Below are positions 13,746-14,378 of a DNA stretch of 14,378 bases, piece after piece. Position numbers and translations under genes: made by a program. The DNA comes from C7867-002 sp964637485 (GTDB lineage Bacteria; Patescibacteriota; Minisyncoccia; Phycocordibacterales; PALSA-1337): positions 1-14,378 of the forward strand of contig CAZWUU010000017.1 of assembly GCA_964637485.1 (NCBI GenBank), read 5' to 3'. The notes beneath the pieces were generated by a model, which had not been told where the DNA came from, did no database searches, and saw only the letters and a list, made by a program, of their open reading frames with translations. The first letter of the stretch is position 1. Each line of letters opens with the position of its first letter.

Positions 13746-13751
13746 ATTATA
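13746..13751 (-). promoter_or_regulatory. Possible -10 box for raiA
   Basis: TATAAT on the minus strand in the 54-base gap between the DUF167 gene and raiA, 33 bases before the raiA ATG. The -35 at 17 bases is weak (GTGAGT). If used, the leader would be about 26 bases. Confidence 0.35.
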
Positions 13752-13766
13752 TAACACCGCGAAAGA

Positions 13767-13982
13767 CTACTCACCTATTTCAATCAACTTTTTTGTGGTG
13801 TGATGTCCCTTTATGACCTTTATTGGCCTGTTCGGATACACATCGCGCAGTAGTGCTAATATGCGCAAATTCGCCAGATTATTCTCAGGTGGCTCCTTCA
13901 CAGATACCTCGAATACGCCTTCACTTACCTTCTCTATTTTATTAGCCGAGGAATTCGGTTTTGCTATGATTCGTATATACAT
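13767..13982 (-). CDS. DUF167 / YggU family protein
   Basis: A protein of 71 residues. It starts MYIRIIAKPNSSANKIEKV, the usual KVxPxAkkxkI opening, then has EVSVKEPPENNLANLRILALL (canonical form vxapPvdGkANkali.lLa) and closes with IKVIKGHHTTKKLIEI (canonical vxivxGxxsrxKxvxi). The family is widespread, small and of unknown biochemical role. An AGAGGAA sequence lies upstream but 12-13 bases from the ATG, longer than usual for a Shine-Dalgarno sequence. It is upstream of raiA on the same strand with a 54-base gap, so they may share a transcript. Confidence 0.85.
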   Translation of the reverse strand: MYIRIIAKPNSSANKIEKVSEGVFEVSVKEPPENNLANLRILALLRDVYPNRPIKVIKGHHTTKKLIEIGE

Positions 13983-14058
13983 GCGCTTTTGATTTCCTCT
14001 ATTCAGTATGATACATTTTCAGGCGTCAGTTAAGCATAGTTCATTGAACAATTTATAT

Positions 14059-14130
14059 TCCGGTGTAGCTCAATGGTAGAGCAGCTCGCTGTTAACGAGT
14101 TGGTTGTAGGTTCGAGTCCTACCACCGGAG
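14059..14130 (+). tRNA. tRNA-Asn (anticodon GUU)
   Basis: A full cloverleaf of 72 bases: acceptor TCCGGTG/CACCGGA (14059-14065 with 14123-14129), D stem GCTC/GAGC, anticodon stem GCTCG/CGAGT with loop CTGTTAA (anticodon GTT at 14091-14093), variable loop of five, T stem GTAGG/CCTAC with loop TTCGAGT. The discriminator base is G at 14130. The 3' CCA is not encoded (CTC follows), so it must be added by CCA-adding enzyme. Confidence 0.96.
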
Positions 14131-14143
14131 CTCGTGAATTTTA

Positions 14144-14378
14144 ATGAGTTTTTGGTGACAAATATTTAAGAACTCTATCACCAAAAAAGATAGGTGAACT
14201 CTTTGCGGTCTACTGCTTTTATAAAAACCAAAAGCTTCGTACTGATGCTAGTAAATATGTAGTAGATGGTCAGGAACCTGCTGATATCATCTACGATAAT
14301 GATAAATTCCAAGTGACCATATCATCTAGGGACGAAGCTGCGGTCATGGGTATGCTAAGAAAAGCACATACCGCTAGT
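14144..14378 (+). pseudogene. Unrecognised ORF, apparently frameshifted near its start; 3' end outside window
   Basis: From 14148 to the right edge one frame is open for 77 codons and looks coding (for example KKIGELFAVYCFYKNQKL, then VVDGQEPADIIYDNDKFQVT), but it contains no ATG, GTG or TTG start near its beginning. An ATG at 14144 runs ATG AGT TTT TGG TGA in the wrong frame. Removing one T from the five-T run at 14149-14153 joins it cleanly: MSFGDKYLRTLSP and onward. So either the gene is frameshifted, or the read or assembly has one extra T, or translation slips there. Codons are somewhat richer in A/T than in the neighbours. The product is hydrophilic and I do not recognise it. It starts 13 bases after tRNA-Asn. 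Confidence 0.45.
14149..14187. repeat. Inverted repeat with 10-base arms just after tRNA-Asn
   Basis: TTTTTGGTGA (14149-14158) and TCACCAAAAA (14178-14187) are perfect inverted copies around a 19-base loop. The left arm contains the five-T run that breaks the reading frame. No T run follows on the plus strand, so it is not a normal plus-strand terminator. Confidence 0.6.

Noticed and set aside
1..14378. CRISPR arrays, insertion sequences, prophage or toxin-antitoxin genes
   Set aside because: No regularly spaced repeats, transposase, integrase or phage proteins were seen in the window.

Overview
The window reads as a compact bacterial chromosome segment, most likely from a Patescibacteria (Candidate Phyla Radiation) genome, probably Parcubacteria-like. 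The placement is an inference from gene style: a proline-tRNA ligase without an editing domain, an XRE-type helix-turn-helix fused to a MurA-like enzyme, a PriA whose helicase motifs have decayed, two MreB paralogues, very short intergenic gaps and almost no Shine-Dalgarno sequences. The standard genetic code fits every gene. No CRISPR array and no insertion sequence were seen.

Left part (1-6452, nearly all minus strand). Read in the direction of transcription: holB (DNA polymerase III delta-prime), frr (ribosome recycling), rseP (site-2 protease), proS, then mreB-mreC, a 90-residue membrane protein in the usual mreD position, and the start of a peptidoglycan-binding-domain protein that runs off the left edge. 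The proS-mreB gap carries an opposing plus-strand unit (2421-2775) with its own promoter, a short ORF and a strong terminator.

Middle (6453-7108). This 650-base stretch has no credible protein gene. It contains two consecutive minus-strand transcription units, each with a TTGACA promoter, a highly structured body and a strong intrinsic terminator. They are the best candidates here for undescribed structured RNAs of about 270 and 200 nt.

Right part (7109-14378). A second, stand-alone mreB (minus) is divergent from a plus-strand series: HTH-MurA fusion, degenerate priA, def and fmt. Facing fmt is a minus-strand group: a DUF167/YggU protein, a hibernation factor (raiA/hpf) and a 61-residue membrane protein whose 3' end overlaps fmt. 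The window ends with tRNA-Asn(GUU), followed by an ORF that appears frameshifted and is crossed by an inverted repeat.

Two themes join the genes: cell shape and wall synthesis (two MreB, MreC, MurA-like, peptidoglycan-binding protein, RseP) and the translation cycle (ProRS, Frr, Def, Fmt, RaiA, tRNA-Asn). A recurring control theme is a -10 box, often an extended TGn type, lying 6-9 bases before the start codon. This implies leaderless or near-leaderless mRNAs for murA, priA, def, holB, frr and perhaps mreB.
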